Position numbers and translations under genes: made by a program | Shown here: piece by piece, positions 8,428-17,271 of the stretch | How the letters are laid out: every line of letters begins with the position of its first letter | How positions within the stretch are numbered: position 1 is the first letter of the stretch | Notes under the pieces: generated by a model | What the model was told of the DNA's origin: nothing | What the model saw: the letters and a program-made list of their open reading frames with translations, nothing else | Database searches by the model: none | Source: Pontibacter sp. E15-1 | Lineage (GTDB): Bacteria > Bacteroidota > Bacteroidia > Cytophagales > Hymenobacteraceae | DNA: 64,000 nt | Direction of reading: 5' to 3' | NCBI RefSeq assembly: GCF_022601975.1 | Contig: NZ_JAKVIR010000018.1 | Coordinates: forward strand, 62,001-126,000

Positions 8428-9861
8428 ATGAAATTGCTCACGACCCTTGCACTGTTCCTCTACACGTTTCTTCTCGCTGGCTGCGCCCTCTTACAACCCT
8501 CCACCCACGACCTTGTGATTACCAACGCCAATGTGGTGGACGTCGTCTCGGGCAAGGTGTTTCCGGGCAAAACGCTGCTGGTTGATGCCGGTGTGATTAC
8601 AGACATCACCGACACAAAACCTGGCAAAACCTACAAGTCCGACACTACCATCGACGCGCAGGGCAAGTACATCATCCCCGGCCTCTGGGACAACCACATC
8701 CACCTGCGCGGCGGCATGGCCCTGGAGGAAGAGAATAAGCGTTTGCTGCCCCTCTACATCGCCAACGGTATAACCACAGTGCGCGATGCCGGCGGAGACC
8801 TCTACCCAGCCATCCGACAGTGGCGCGACGAAATAGCGGCTGAAAAACTGGTAGGCCCCAGGATCATTTCGGCGGGCCCGAAATTGGACGGCCCTAACCC
8901 GATCTGGGAGGGCTCTATACCTGTGGCCACCGTCGCCGACGTGCCTGCCGCCCTGGACTCGCTGCAGCGCCTCGGGGTGGACTTCGTGAAGATTTACGAC
9001 AGCACCATTTCGGGGGAGGTTTTTCTGGCGATTGTGGAGCAGGCCGAGGCCAGGGGAATGAAAACCTCCGGCCACATGCCCTTCACCATCACGCTGGGCG
9101 AGGCCATCGACCGCGGCCTCGACATCACCGAGCACCTGTACTACGCTTTCAAGGCCGGATCAGCGCAGGAAGACAGCCTTACTGCACTGGTGCGCAAAAG
9201 CACCTATACCGATCAGCCCATCGGGTTTTATACTGCCCTCGGCTGGGTTTATTCATCTTACGACACCACCACGGCACGGCAGTTTTTCCAGCGTATGGCC
9301 AAAGCCAATACCGCCGTGGTACCCACGCTGCACATCAGCCGGGTGCTCAACAACCTGCAGCAGGATGACCATAGCACAGACGACTACCTGGCATACATCG
9401 GGCCCGGTATACAGCAAACCTATGCCCGCCGCTTCGACAGCGCCAAGCGGCAGTCGGCGGAGACGGTGCAGTTTATGCGCGACCTCAACGCCCGGTTCCA
9501 TACCATGGTGCCCGCCATGCAGCAAGCAGGCGTAACGCTACTGGCCGGTTCCGACGCGGGCGCTTACAACTCGTATGTATACCCTGGGGAGTCGCTGCAC
9601 AAAGAGCTGGAACTGTTGGTGGAAGCCGGCCTCACGCCTGCACAGGCGCTCCGGACTGCCACCATAAACGGGGCCAACGTGATGGGCAAGGCCCAACAGT
9701 ATGGAAGCGTACAGCAAGGCAAAGTGGCGGACCTGGTGATCCTGGACAATAACCCGCTGGAGAACATCAGCCATACCCAAGGCATCCATACCGTTATTTT
9801 TGGCGGGAAAGTTTACACGGCAGAAGAATTGGAGCATTTGCTGGAAAGCCAGAAGGAGTAA
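8428..9861 (+). CDS. Amidohydrolase-family lipoprotein (imidazolonepropionase-like)
   Basis: A 477-residue metal-dependent hydrolase with a lipoprotein signal (FLLAGC, Cys19). The amidohydrolase motifs are complete: H-x-H at His90/His92 (WDNHIHL), Lys188 in VKIYD, His216 in SGHMPF, His236 in TEHLYY, and Asp376 in LLAGSDAGAY, consistent with a binuclear or mononuclear metal centre in a TIM barrel. The C-terminal part ends with the usual small beta domain (GKVADLVILDNNPLENI). Relatives are annotated as imidazolonepropionase-like or Xaa-Pro/prolidase-like; the lipoprotein form acts outside the cytoplasm and its substrate is unknown. The truncated gene at the left edge is a paralogous family member. 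Confidence 0.92.
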   Translation: MKLLTTLALFLYTFLLAGCALLQPSTHDLVITNANVVDVVSGKVFPGKTLLVDAGVITDITDTKPGKTYKSDTTIDAQGKYIIPGLWDNHIHLRGGMALEEENKRLLPLYIANGITTVRDAGGDLYPAIRQWRDEIAAEKLVGPRIISAGPKLDGPNPIWEGSIPVATVADVPAALDSLQRLGVDFVKIYDSTISGEVFLAIVEQAEARGMKTSGHMPFTITLGEAIDRGLDITEHLYYAFKAGSAQEDSLTALVRKSTYTDQPIGFYTALGWVYSSYDTTTARQFFQRMAKANTAVVPTLHISRVLNNLQQDDHSTDDYLAYIGPGIQQTYARRFDSAKRQSAETVQFMRDLNARFHTMVPAMQQAGVTLLAGSDAGAYNSYVYPGESLHKELELLVEAGLTPAQALRTATINGANVMGKAQQYGSVQQGKVADLVILDNNPLENISHTQGIHTVIFGGKVYTAEELEHLLESQKE

Positions 9862-9975
9862 GCAAAGCGTATGTATAAAGCACCGGGGCAGCGCAAAATC
9901 TCCCCACAACATGCTTGCTTTATATAGGCAACAGCAACAGGCTGCCCAAGTATAAACAAGAAAGAAACAGCACGT

Positions 9976-10353
9976 ATGGATATCCGGAAAAACAAAGAAA
10001 ACGCCATTGCCTTTTATAAAATGGCTTACCAAGGCGATCCACGGCAAGCGGCAGCGCTATATGCTGGCTCCAGCTATACCCAGCACAACCCGCTGGTTGC
10101 GGATGGCATCGAACCCTTTATCGCCTACTTCAAGCGTATGCAGCACGAGTACCCCGATAAGTCGATTACGTTTGTAAGAGCTGTGGCGGAGGATGATCTT
10201 GTGGCGTTGCATACCCACCAGGTATGGCCCGGCAACGACGAGTGGGTGACGATGGACTTCTTCAGGTTCGACGAAAATGGGAAGATTGTAGAGCACTGGG
10301 ATTCCATACAGAGAATCCCGGAAGAGGCGGCAAACGACAACAAGATGTATTAA
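9976..10353 (+). CDS. SnoaL-like / NTF2-fold protein (COG4922 type)
   Basis: A 125-residue cone-shaped alpha+beta protein of the NTF2-like superfamily. The pattern NKENAIAFYKMAYQGDPRQAAALY, YTQHNPLVADGIEPFIAYFKRM, ITFVRAVAEDDLVALHTHQ and DFFRFDENGKIVEHWDSIQ is typical of the predicted SnoaL-like aldol-condensation group. Members may bind small hydrophobic molecules or have isomerase/cyclase activity; the name does not prove an activity. No signal peptide. It ends 154 bases before the 3' end of a convergent gene. Confidence 0.88.
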   Translation: MDIRKNKENAIAFYKMAYQGDPRQAAALYAGSSYTQHNPLVADGIEPFIAYFKRMQHEYPDKSITFVRAVAEDDLVALHTHQVWPGNDEWVTMDFFRFDENGKIVEHWDSIQRIPEEAANDNKMY

Positions 10354-10507
10354 AAACAGCTGGATTGTACCAAAGTCAAAAGCTCATGATCAGGAGATCT
10401 CCCAGGAAAACAAGGGGTTAAGATGGCTGCGGACTCTTGGGTTATGTATACCTCAGCAACCTATAAATCAACCTTGCTCAAAACACGTGGGGATGGGTGC
10501 CTGGCAA

Positions 10508-11242
10508 TTATTTTTGCACCACTTTGCCCGAGCCGCTGACAGATGCGTTTACTGTGGGGTTGCCAGTATAGTATACCTTTCCACTGCCCGTGATATTAAC
10601 GGTTAGTGTGCTGCTGGCGCTCACCTCGGCTGTCCCGGAACCCGTAATGCGCACGCCCACGTCTTTGGCCAGCAACCCAAACATGGCAGCAGTGCACGAG
10701 CCGGACATGTTGATACTCTGCATATCGGTGGCACCGCTCAGCTGTGCGTCTCCCGATCCGGTCATCCGAAGGATCACTTTGGAGGCCTCTACCTCCATCA
10801 TTACCCTACCTGAGCCGTTCACCTCCACGGGCAAGTCGGCAGCGACAATTTTATTCTCTCCGTATATGCTGCCGGAGCCGTTTAGGTATACACCTTTTAC
10901 CTCGGGAATGGTGATGTACACAGCCACATCCTCGCTCCGGCGCACGCAATCCTCGTGCTCTATTTTCCATTTGCCGTTGCGCACCTGCGTGCTCAGCTGA
11001 TCCAGAATGTTTGGTTCGCCCATTACTTCAACCTGCTGTGTGGGCCCCTGGGTCAGGTATACCCTGAAATCGCCATTTGCCTCCACCTCGCTAAACGGCT
11101 GTAGCTGTAATACCCGGCGTTCCACGTCGCCTTCGCCCTTGATGCATCTAAGGTCGTCGCAGGCGCTAAGTACTGGCAGGGCAAGCAGCAGGAATACCCA
11201 CAGCCATGTGCTTCCTGCTTTTTGGTTATGATAGTTTCTCAT
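10508..11242 (-). CDS. Head-GIN domain (DUF2807) lipoprotein
   Basis: A 244-residue lipoprotein (LPVLSAC, Cys28) with a head-GIN domain over about 45-240. The domain is a beta-helix-like fold with regularly spaced Gly-Ser-Gly turns, visible as LNGSGSIYG, VNGSGRVMM, MTGSGDAQL, ITGSGTAEV, ITGSGKVYY and VSGSGKVVQK. The family is described as a putative auto-transporter adhesin head domain and is abundant in Bacteroidota; the function is not established. The opening segment QPFSEVEANGDFRVYLTQG is diagnostic. It is convergent with the SnoaL-like gene and has no operon partner. Confidence 0.92.
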   Translation of the reverse strand: MRNYHNQKAGSTWLWVFLLLALPVLSACDDLRCIKGEGDVERRVLQLQPFSEVEANGDFRVYLTQGPTQQVEVMGEPNILDQLSTQVRNGKWKIEHEDCVRRSEDVAVYITIPEVKGVYLNGSGSIYGENKIVAADLPVEVNGSGRVMMEVEASKVILRMTGSGDAQLSGATDMQSINMSGSCTAAMFGLLAKDVGVRITGSGTAEVSASSTLTVNITGSGKVYYTGNPTVNASVSGSGKVVQK

Positions 11243-11762
11243 GTGTTTTTCAGTTTAAGCCCGGGCCTCTTATATGGAATGGGCAAAACACGCGAAACGT
11301 TGCATGTCACCGCGCTTTAAACGTAAAGATCGGATGCAGCCAGGGCAGAAGCAGTATTTGGAGGGTGGACAGATCTGTAAGACTATAAACGCAACGCCTG
11401 GTTGGCATCGTCAATCGGTAAAGTATGGGGTATGGAAGTTTTCTGTTGCTCTGCTAAACTGCCGCGGTGCCTGGCATGGGATGTATGCGATGGCTCCTGA
11501 TAGTACGCTTTCAAGCTCTCCGGCACCAGCCGTACGTCTGGCTTGGCGAGAGGATGCCCCTGGACTTGATGTGAGAAGTACTTCAAGGTTTGCCCCTTTG
11601 CCGTTAGTCACGCAAAAGGGCAAGTAAATTGAGATATGGACACGACACAGATTAAATCATACCCTAAGCAGACCGCGCTGAATCCGTAATTGCACCAACA
11701 GTACGCTGCTTACTGGTATAGATTTGTTTTATATTTGAAAAACGAATCGCCTAAACCCCTCC
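11243..11762. other. 520-base intergenic region
   Basis: No intact gene. It contains a short decayed fragment similar to recQ (11494-11545, listed separately). Short open frames here do not resemble proteins apart from that fragment. The part just before 11763 is AT-rich and probably holds the promoter of the DUF6056 gene. Confidence 0.55.
11494..11545 (-). pseudogene. Decayed recQ-like fragment
   Basis: Read on the minus strand it encodes KPDVRLV-PESLKAYYQE, matching KPDVRLV[VHLDL]PESLEAYYQE of the intact RecQ encoded in this window (DNA 14235-14300), with an in-frame deletion of 15 bases. At DNA level the flanks of the deletion agree at most positions. Similarity stops on both sides, so only about 50 bases remain. 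It could derive from this recQ or from another RecQ-family gene. Confidence 0.6.
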
Positions 11763-13241
11763 ATGCCACACGCACCTGTTGAAAGACAAAAGATTGCCTA
11801 CCTTGCCATTCTGGGTACAGGTCTGTTGGTTTTAGTCCCTTTCCTGCTCCTGACGCTATATAATCACCCGCAGGCAGACGATTTTGGCTTTGCAGTGCGG
11901 GACAATACGTTTAACTTCTGGGAAACACAGGTCAATTTTTACTTAAACTGGTCAGGCAGGTATTTTAGTACGGCTTCTACAATACTGAGTCCCGTTAATA
12001 GTCATGATTTTGACGGATACAAGCTGTACTCATTCCTGCTGATCATGCTTTTTGCAGCATCTATTTACCTCCTGATTTATACCCTCCTGAACAAAAGCTG
12101 CAACCCATTGCAGTTTAGCGCCTTGGCAGTATTGTTTATCAGTCTGTATATCTTACAGTTGCCAAGCGTGTCCGAAGGGCTGTTTTGGATGCCCGGACTC
12201 CTTGCTTACCAGCTTCCTAACATCATGATGCTGATGGTACTGGCCTTGCTCGTCAGCTTCTTCCAGACAGGCAACCAAGTGCTGAAGCTGGTATACATCG
12301 GGCTTGCAGCTGTGCTGTGTATTGCCATTGTCGGCTCAAACGAAATGTCCATCGTCATGGCCTTTACAACTGTGCTTCTCCTTTTTTACCTAAATTGGAA
12401 GGACACACAAAACAGGCCTTATCTTGCTTTCCTCCTGTTTATCTGCACTGTGGCGTGCCTGGTGGCGGTACTGGCTCCCGGAAACTATGCCCGCATGGAG
12501 GATCACCCGGATGGGAAAAAACCACTTTGGGCATTAACCTATGCCGCTTTCTTAACCATTTTGAGCTTTTACCGGTGGCTTGCGCCAGTGCTTATTGCAT
12601 CGGTACTGTATGTTATTTACTGGGGCCTGCCTTTGGCGGACAAGAAAGTCAGGGATGCCATCTTTAGGGTAGATCTGCGGGTATCGTTACTCTATTACCT
12701 CGTAACGCTCTTTCTCATGCAATTTGCCTATACCTGGGCAGTCGGGGAGCGCCCTACGCCAAGGGTAGAGAATGTGATTTACTTTTTCTTTGTCTTCGGC
12801 TGGTTCTATAACCTGCAGGTTGCACTCACCACCTATGGGCACTTGCTCCGTTCCGAGCGCAATCTCTCACCCGCATTGCCTGTGGCCGCATTCATACTCC
12901 TGCTGCTTTCGGTTTTTGACATGAACAGCACTATCGCAACGGCATACATTGATTTGATCTCCGGAAAGGCCCAAGCCTATGATGCTGCCCTCAACGAACG
13001 GTATACCTACCTCCAAAACTCCGGATGCGACACCTGTGCCCTTGCGCCGTTGCCTGCTATCCCGCAGTCGCTTTACTTTATGGATGCCTTAGATGGAGAA
13101 GCGAACAGTAAGTTTTGGGTAAATGCCGATTTAGCCCGGTACTGGCACAAATCATCGGTGTTTTTGACGTCGCCGAACCCTGAAATAGTGGACAACGTGA
13201 CCACATTGCGCGAGGCGGGCAAAAGTCGGATCCAGAACTGA
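11763..13241 (+). CDS. DUF6056-family polytopic membrane protein
   Basis: A 492-residue integral membrane protein with about eleven hydrophobic segments. The first extracytoplasmic loop carries NHPQADDFGFAVRD followed by WSGRYFST, which recalls the acidic loop of membrane glycosyltransferases using polyprenyl-phosphate sugars (GT-C fold) and is typical of DUF6056. A C-terminal soluble portion (about 400-492) is periplasmic, with a Cys pair (CDTCALAP). A role in cell-surface glycan assembly is inferred from fold; there is no direct evidence. Base composition is lower in GC than the neighbours, as is common for surface-polysaccharide genes. It stands alone and is convergent with recQ. Confidence 0.8.
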   Translation: MPHAPVERQKIAYLAILGTGLLVLVPFLLLTLYNHPQADDFGFAVRDNTFNFWETQVNFYLNWSGRYFSTASTILSPVNSHDFDGYKLYSFLLIMLFAASIYLLIYTLLNKSCNPLQFSALAVLFISLYILQLPSVSEGLFWMPGLLAYQLPNIMMLMVLALLVSFFQTGNQVLKLVYIGLAAVLCIAIVGSNEMSIVMAFTTVLLLFYLNWKDTQNRPYLAFLLFICTVACLVAVLAPGNYARMEDHPDGKKPLWALTYAAFLTILSFYRWLAPVLIASVLYVIYWGLPLADKKVRDAIFRVDLRVSLLYYLVTLFLMQFAYTWAVGERPTPRVENVIYFFFVFGWFYNLQVALTTYGHLLRSERNLSPALPVAAFILLLLSVFDMNSTIATAYIDLISGKAQAYDAALNERYTYLQNSGCDTCALAPLPAIPQSLYFMDALDGEANSKFWVNADLARYWHKSSVFLTSPNPEIVDNVTTLREAGKSRIQN

Positions 13242-13249
13242 AGCGGCCT

Positions 13250-15181
13250 CTATCTTCCCGCCAACTCGACAAAAGTTAGTTTCCCGTTTTCCTGGTACTG
13301 CAGTTGCCCGAGGTCCAGGAGCTCGCGCACCACGGCGATCACGGTTTCGGCGTGCTGTGGTTCAAACTGCAGGAGCAGCGCTTTGGGCAGACAGGCCTCC
13401 TTTTGGAGCAGCGCCAGCACTTGGTCGCGCAGGGCATCCTGCTGCTGGCTTTCCCGTTCTTTTTTACGCTCCGCCATACAGTAGTCGCAGATGCGGCAAC
13501 GGATATCGGACGCTTCGCCAAAATAGGCTAAAAGCAGCTGCGTGCGGCAGCGGTTGGCGGTGCCAACGTAGCGACCCATCTCGCGGGCCTGCACCAGCGC
13601 CCGCTCGCGCAGGGTAGCCAGCCGCCTGGTGTCCAGGGCGAGCGTGGCCGCGTCTTCGCGGGGCTTCGTGAACACCAGCTGCGGCGAATCGTGCTTTGGC
13701 TCGTAGGCGATCACCTGAAGCTTGCTGAGGTAGTCGAGTTTGCGGCGCAGCTCCTGCTCTGGCATGTTCAGTTGCTGCGCCAGCCGCCGCTCCGAAAGCT
13801 TCACATAATTTGTAAACGCCTCGCCGCCATATACCCGCAGCACCATCCGGATCAGGCGGTCGTGGTCGGGGTTGGCCAGCTGGAACTCATACAGGGCCAG
13901 ATTGTTGAGCAGCAGCATCAGCCGGGAGGGCATGTAATAGCTCTCATTCAGCTGCAGGTGTCCCTCTCCCTCCAGCCGCTTAATGGTATGGTGCACCTCC
14001 AGCGGCTGCAATTTGTAGGTTTTGGCAAAAGCCGCCAGATCAAAGTCAAAGCTGCTCATCAGGCCACTGCCCACAGCCAGTTGGTAGTAATTGGCCAGGC
14101 ACTGGTATACCCTCCGAATCAACTCAACCGACGGGTGTGCCTCCTGCACCTTGCGCTGCAGCGCTTCCACGTCGTTCGGGCCATGCAGAATCACAGCGTA
14201 GGCATACCGCTCATCGCGCCCCGCGCGCCCTGCCTCCTGATAGTACGCCTCCAGGCTCTCCGGCAGGTCCAGGTGCACCACCAGTCGCACGTCTGGCTTG
14301 TCGATGCCCATCCCAAAGGCATTGGTGGCCACCATCACGCGCACCCTGTCTTCAATCCAGCTTTGCTGCACGGCGTTGCGCTCCTCAAACTTAAGCCCGG
14401 CATGGTAGGCCGCAGCCGGAATTTGCCTGCTTTGCAGCAGCCTGGCCACCTCTGCCGTCTGGCGGCGACTGCGCACATACACAATACTCTGGCCGGACAT
14501 CCGCTGCAACATCTCCAGCAGGCGGCCTGTTTTGTCCTCGGTTTCGAGGCAGGAATAGGACAGGTTGGCGCGGGCGAAGCTTTTCTGAAACACGTTCGGC
14601 TTCGGGAATTTCAGTTTCTCCTGTATGTCCTGCTTCACCCGCTCCGTGGCTGTGGCCGTCAGGGCGATGACCGGCACCTTGGGCAATGCCTCGCGCAACT
14701 CCGCCAGTTGCAGGTACGGTGGCCTGAAATCATACCCCCACTGCGAGATACAGTGAGCCTCGTCCACCGCGATCAGGTTCACTTTCATACGCTTCACGCG
14801 CTCCTGAAACAGCTCGGTAAGCAGGCGCTCCGGCGAGAGGTAGAGGAACTTGATATGGCCGTACACACAATTATCGAGCGCGATGTCGATCTCGCGGCGG
14901 TTCATGCCGGAGTATACCGCCATCGCCGCAATGCCCCTTTTGTTCAGTTGCGCCACCTGGTCCTTCATCAGGGCGATGAGCGGCGTAACGACCAGGCACA
15001 AACCCTCCTGCGCCAGCGCGGGCACCTGAAAGCAAACGGATTTACCTCCGCCTGTCGGAAGCAGGGCCAGCGTGTCCTGCCCTGCCAGCACCGCCCGGAT
15101 AATCTCCTCCTGCAACGGCCTGAATTGCCCGTAGCCCCAATAGGTTTTCAGGATGTGATGAATGCTCTGCAAGTTCTCCAT
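13250..15181 (-). CDS. recQ: RecQ-family ATP-dependent DNA helicase
   Basis: A 643-residue superfamily 2 helicase, 3'-5' polarity by family. Motif I (Walker A) is LPTGGGKS at 41-48, motif II DEAH at 140-143, followed by the RecQ aromatic-rich loop HCISQWGYDFRPPY; motif VI lies in YYQEAGRAGRDE. A zinc-binding segment follows near residue 565 (CRTQLLLAYFGE...CRICDYC), then a short C-terminal helical part. A full HRDC domain as in E. coli RecQ is not evident. It acts in recombination and fork repair in the cytoplasm. The start is set at the Met of MENLQSIHHIL, where the family match begins, rather than 16 codons upstream. Monocistronic. Confidence 0.95.
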   Translation of the reverse strand: MENLQSIHHILKTYWGYGQFRPLQEEIIRAVLAGQDTLALLPTGGGKSVCFQVPALAQEGLCLVVTPLIALMKDQVAQLNKRGIAAMAVYSGMNRREIDIALDNCVYGHIKFLYLSPERLLTELFQERVKRMKVNLIAVDEAHCISQWGYDFRPPYLQLAELREALPKVPVIALTATATERVKQDIQEKLKFPKPNVFQKSFARANLSYSCLETEDKTGRLLEMLQRMSGQSIVYVRSRRQTAEVARLLQSRQIPAAAYHAGLKFEERNAVQQSWIEDRVRVMVATNAFGMGIDKPDVRLVVHLDLPESLEAYYQEAGRAGRDERYAYAVILHGPNDVEALQRKVQEAHPSVELIRRVYQCLANYYQLAVGSGLMSSFDFDLAAFAKTYKLQPLEVHHTIKRLEGEGHLQLNESYYMPSRLMLLLNNLALYEFQLANPDHDRLIRMVLRVYGGEAFTNYVKLSERRLAQQLNMPEQELRRKLDYLSKLQVIAYEPKHDSPQLVFTKPREDAATLALDTRRLATLRERALVQAREMGRYVGTANRCRTQLLLAYFGEASDIRCRICDYCMAERKKERESQQQDALRDQVLALLQKEACLPKALLLQFEPQHAETVIAVVRELLDLGQLQYQENGKLTFVELAGR

Positions 15182-15278
15182 AGGTTTACACAGCGAAGAT
15201 AGGGCATCTGAAACCAGAGACCAAAACAAGGTGCGCGGCCATACCCCCGTTTGCAGTGTTGGGCAGCAAGCTTGAAGT

Positions 15279-16091
15279 TTATCGCGGCAACCGCACCGAA
15301 ACGCCCGTAGTGAAAAAGTAGTCTGTGGCCAGGCTGTTGAGTTGCCTGCCGGCAGCCAGATCGAGCTGTAGGTTTGGCCTAAGCCGCCACAAAATACCCG
15401 AGTCTGCCAGATAGGCCGCTCCCTCCCCCTGCGGTTTGTCCAGGGCCGTCTCGATGTATACGGATAGGGTCTGGCTCAGCGCGGTGCCCAGGTTCAGGAC
15501 AAGGTGCGGGATGGGGTCGCCTCCCTCCCAACTGTAGCCCAGGTTCAGCAGCACCTCCGACTGCTCCGTTATGCTCTTCGATGCGGCCAGTGTAAACTCG
15601 GGTTCTGCATGGCGCGGCGCGAAGGCATCATTGCCGATGGGCAGTGTGAGAGCGCCCCGCAAGGCAACCGCAGGCAAGCTGCCCTTTTCATCCCACAGGC
15701 TTGCCACCACCCCCGCCGACCATGGCCCTACGCCACGCACTTTTCTGCGGCTGCCTGCCTCCCGGACGATGGAGTCCTGCACAGCGCCTTCCAACTGCAA
15801 CTCCAGCCATTTCAGGAGGCCAATGCGCACCGCCACATCCGGGTAGGTATGGGCGTTGACCCGTGTCCCGTCGGGGGTATCCTTCCAGTAGCTTACGCCA
15901 ACCTCTACCTGCACGGTGCCCTGTGGCACCACCTGCGCACTCTGCGACAGGTCCGGGCGATTGGTGCTGATGTCGGATACCTCAGGCTCTGGTGTTCCCT
16001 GGCCATACCCCTGCCCCGCCAGCAGGAGCAAGAAAAGGAATAGAAGCGACTTTGCGGCGCGGCTACTTATACTATCGGTGTAGGTTCTCAT
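15279..16091 (-). CDS. Outer-membrane transporter-like protein (MetA-pathway type)
   Basis: A 270-residue secreted protein with signal peptide (LLFLFLLLLAGQGYGQG). The mature part begins ISTNRPDLSQSAQVVPQGTVQVEVGVSY and consists of alternating beta strands (VAVRIGLLKWLELQLEG, LRGALTLPIGND, FTLAASKSITEQSEVLLNLGYSW, LSVYIETALDK, LQLDLAAGRQL), ending in Arg. This is the pattern of the outer-membrane beta-barrel family named MetA pathway of phenol degradation. Despite the name, most Bacteroidota members have unknown cargo. ATG 16089-16091 is preferred over an earlier in-frame start because it gives a normal signal peptide. Single gene. Confidence 0.85.
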   Translation of the reverse strand: MRTYTDSISSRAAKSLLFLFLLLLAGQGYGQGTPEPEVSDISTNRPDLSQSAQVVPQGTVQVEVGVSYWKDTPDGTRVNAHTYPDVAVRIGLLKWLELQLEGAVQDSIVREAGSRRKVRGVGPWSAGVVASLWDEKGSLPAVALRGALTLPIGNDAFAPRHAEPEFTLAASKSITEQSEVLLNLGYSWEGGDPIPHLVLNLGTALSQTLSVYIETALDKPQGEGAAYLADSGILWRLRPNLQLDLAAGRQLNSLATDYFFTTGVSVRLPR

Positions 16092-16185
16092 GTATGGTTG
16101 TTGCGTTTGTTGCGGGTATACGGTACTGGCTGCGCGGTGTCCGTCACGCATGGCTCACATTCCGCCTGCAGTGTAGGTATACATC

Positions 16186-16220
16186 AAAAAAGCCTGTCCC
16201 TTTGCAGGAACAGGCTTTTG
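16186..16220 (-). terminator. Rho-independent terminator after the phage-like gene
   Basis: An imperfect inverted repeat (aaagcctgtccc / ggaacaggcttt) with a 5-6 base loop; the minus-strand read ends in a run of T (tttttt). It lies 20 bases beyond the stop of the minus-strand gene at 16240. Confidence 0.85.
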
Positions 16221-16239
16221 TAAGCTATGTAGTATTCGG

Positions 16240-17022
16240 TTATGCCGCAGCCGACTGGCCGTCTTCGCGGTCTTCGATCACTTTCTTCAGTTTCTCGATG
16301 GCCTGTGCGGCGCGCTCTTCGTCGAAGCGGTTGATGTTGAGTAGCATCTTCGTCTTCTCCTGCCGGGTAATGGTCGGGTTGTTGAGGAGGCTGATGATCT
16401 CTTCTTTCTGCTTGGCCGACGCGTAGCGCACGCTGGTGCTCTTCTCTTCCTCTGCAGTTACCGGCGTAGTGTTGGTCGATGACTTCATCGTCACCTTCTT
16501 CTCGGTAGGCACCGCAGGCTTGGCTACCGTCTCGTTGCCGCCATAGTCCATCTCCTCCACAGGGGTCGGCTCATACCCCGCTGCCCGAATGATCCAGGCC
16601 AGGATGTTGCGGTATGCTTTGCCGATGGCGCGTGTCTGCGCCATAGAGGCAATGGCGAACTCCTGATAATACTTTTTGCCCTGCTCGCGGTTGGAGCAGA
16701 TGGCAAAGCCCGCGCCCACCACCTGTTGGCTGCGCAGGTCCAGCAAGTTTACTTTCGCCTGGTATTTGATCTCCTCGTCGGTGCTGATGTTGACCACGTG
16801 CTCCACCACTGGCAGAATGCCCAGTCGGGAACCGGCGTACTGCCAGCCCTCCACGTTCACGTATTCTTTGCCCTGTATATTCTGATAAAGGCGGTTTTCC
16901 TTGATGAACTTGGCCAGATCCACGGCCAGATGAAGCGTCTCATCAGACTTGGCTATATCATAGCTTTCCACCTTGGGTTTCTTCATCGTTTTTATCTCTT
17001 TTGTATCCTGACTCATAATCAT
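16240..17022 (-). CDS. Isolated phage-like protein, function unknown
   Basis: A 260-residue cytoplasmic protein I cannot name with confidence. The N-terminal part has GKEYVNVEGWQYAGSRLGILPVVE, then FAIASMAQTRAIGKAYRNILAWIIRAAGYEPTPVEEM; this combination of a V-E-G-W-x-x-x-G motif and a SMAQTRAxxKA(Y/L)R helix is seen in uncharacterised phage proteins that sit with recombination genes. A low-complexity linker (about 165-200) leads to a helical C-terminal domain beginning YASAKQKEEIISLLNN, like the A-S-x-K-Q helical tails of phage RecT/ERF-type and related proteins. DNA recombination or annealing is therefore a guess. No other phage genes lie nearby. ATG at 17022 or 17016 are both possible. Confidence 0.7.
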   Translation of the reverse strand: MIMSQDTKEIKTMKKPKVESYDIAKSDETLHLAVDLAKFIKENRLYQNIQGKEYVNVEGWQYAGSRLGILPVVEHVVNISTDEEIKYQAKVNLLDLRSQQVVGAGFAICSNREQGKKYYQEFAIASMAQTRAIGKAYRNILAWIIRAAGYEPTPVEEMDYGGNETVAKPAVPTEKKVTMKSSTNTTPVTAEEEKSTSVRYASAKQKEEIISLLNNPTITRQEKTKMLLNINRFDEERAAQAIEKLKKVIEDREDGQSAAA

Positions 17023-17271
17023 TTAGCTTTCATAGTGTGGTACATTAGTTAAACAGCAGCCCCTCCTAAATAGTGCAAAACATGCTAAAAAAAACACAGT
17101 TTAACTAACTGATTATCAGCATTTTATAAATTAATTTAAAAGTTTTTTCGAGGTCTTTCGCTGCCTGTCCTCAATTAGCTAAAAGTTGAGAAAAAGAGTA
17201 AAGTTTGTATACGGGTTTTTGCGCTGGAAGTATATCCCACGGCGCTGAAGAGAAGAATAAGGAAGGGAGAA

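Noticed and set aside
13691..15202. Long open frame on the plus strand opposite recQ
   Set aside because: It is antisense to a gene with complete helicase motifs; the open frame results from GC-rich codon structure and its translation (His/Gln/Leu-rich) resembles no protein.
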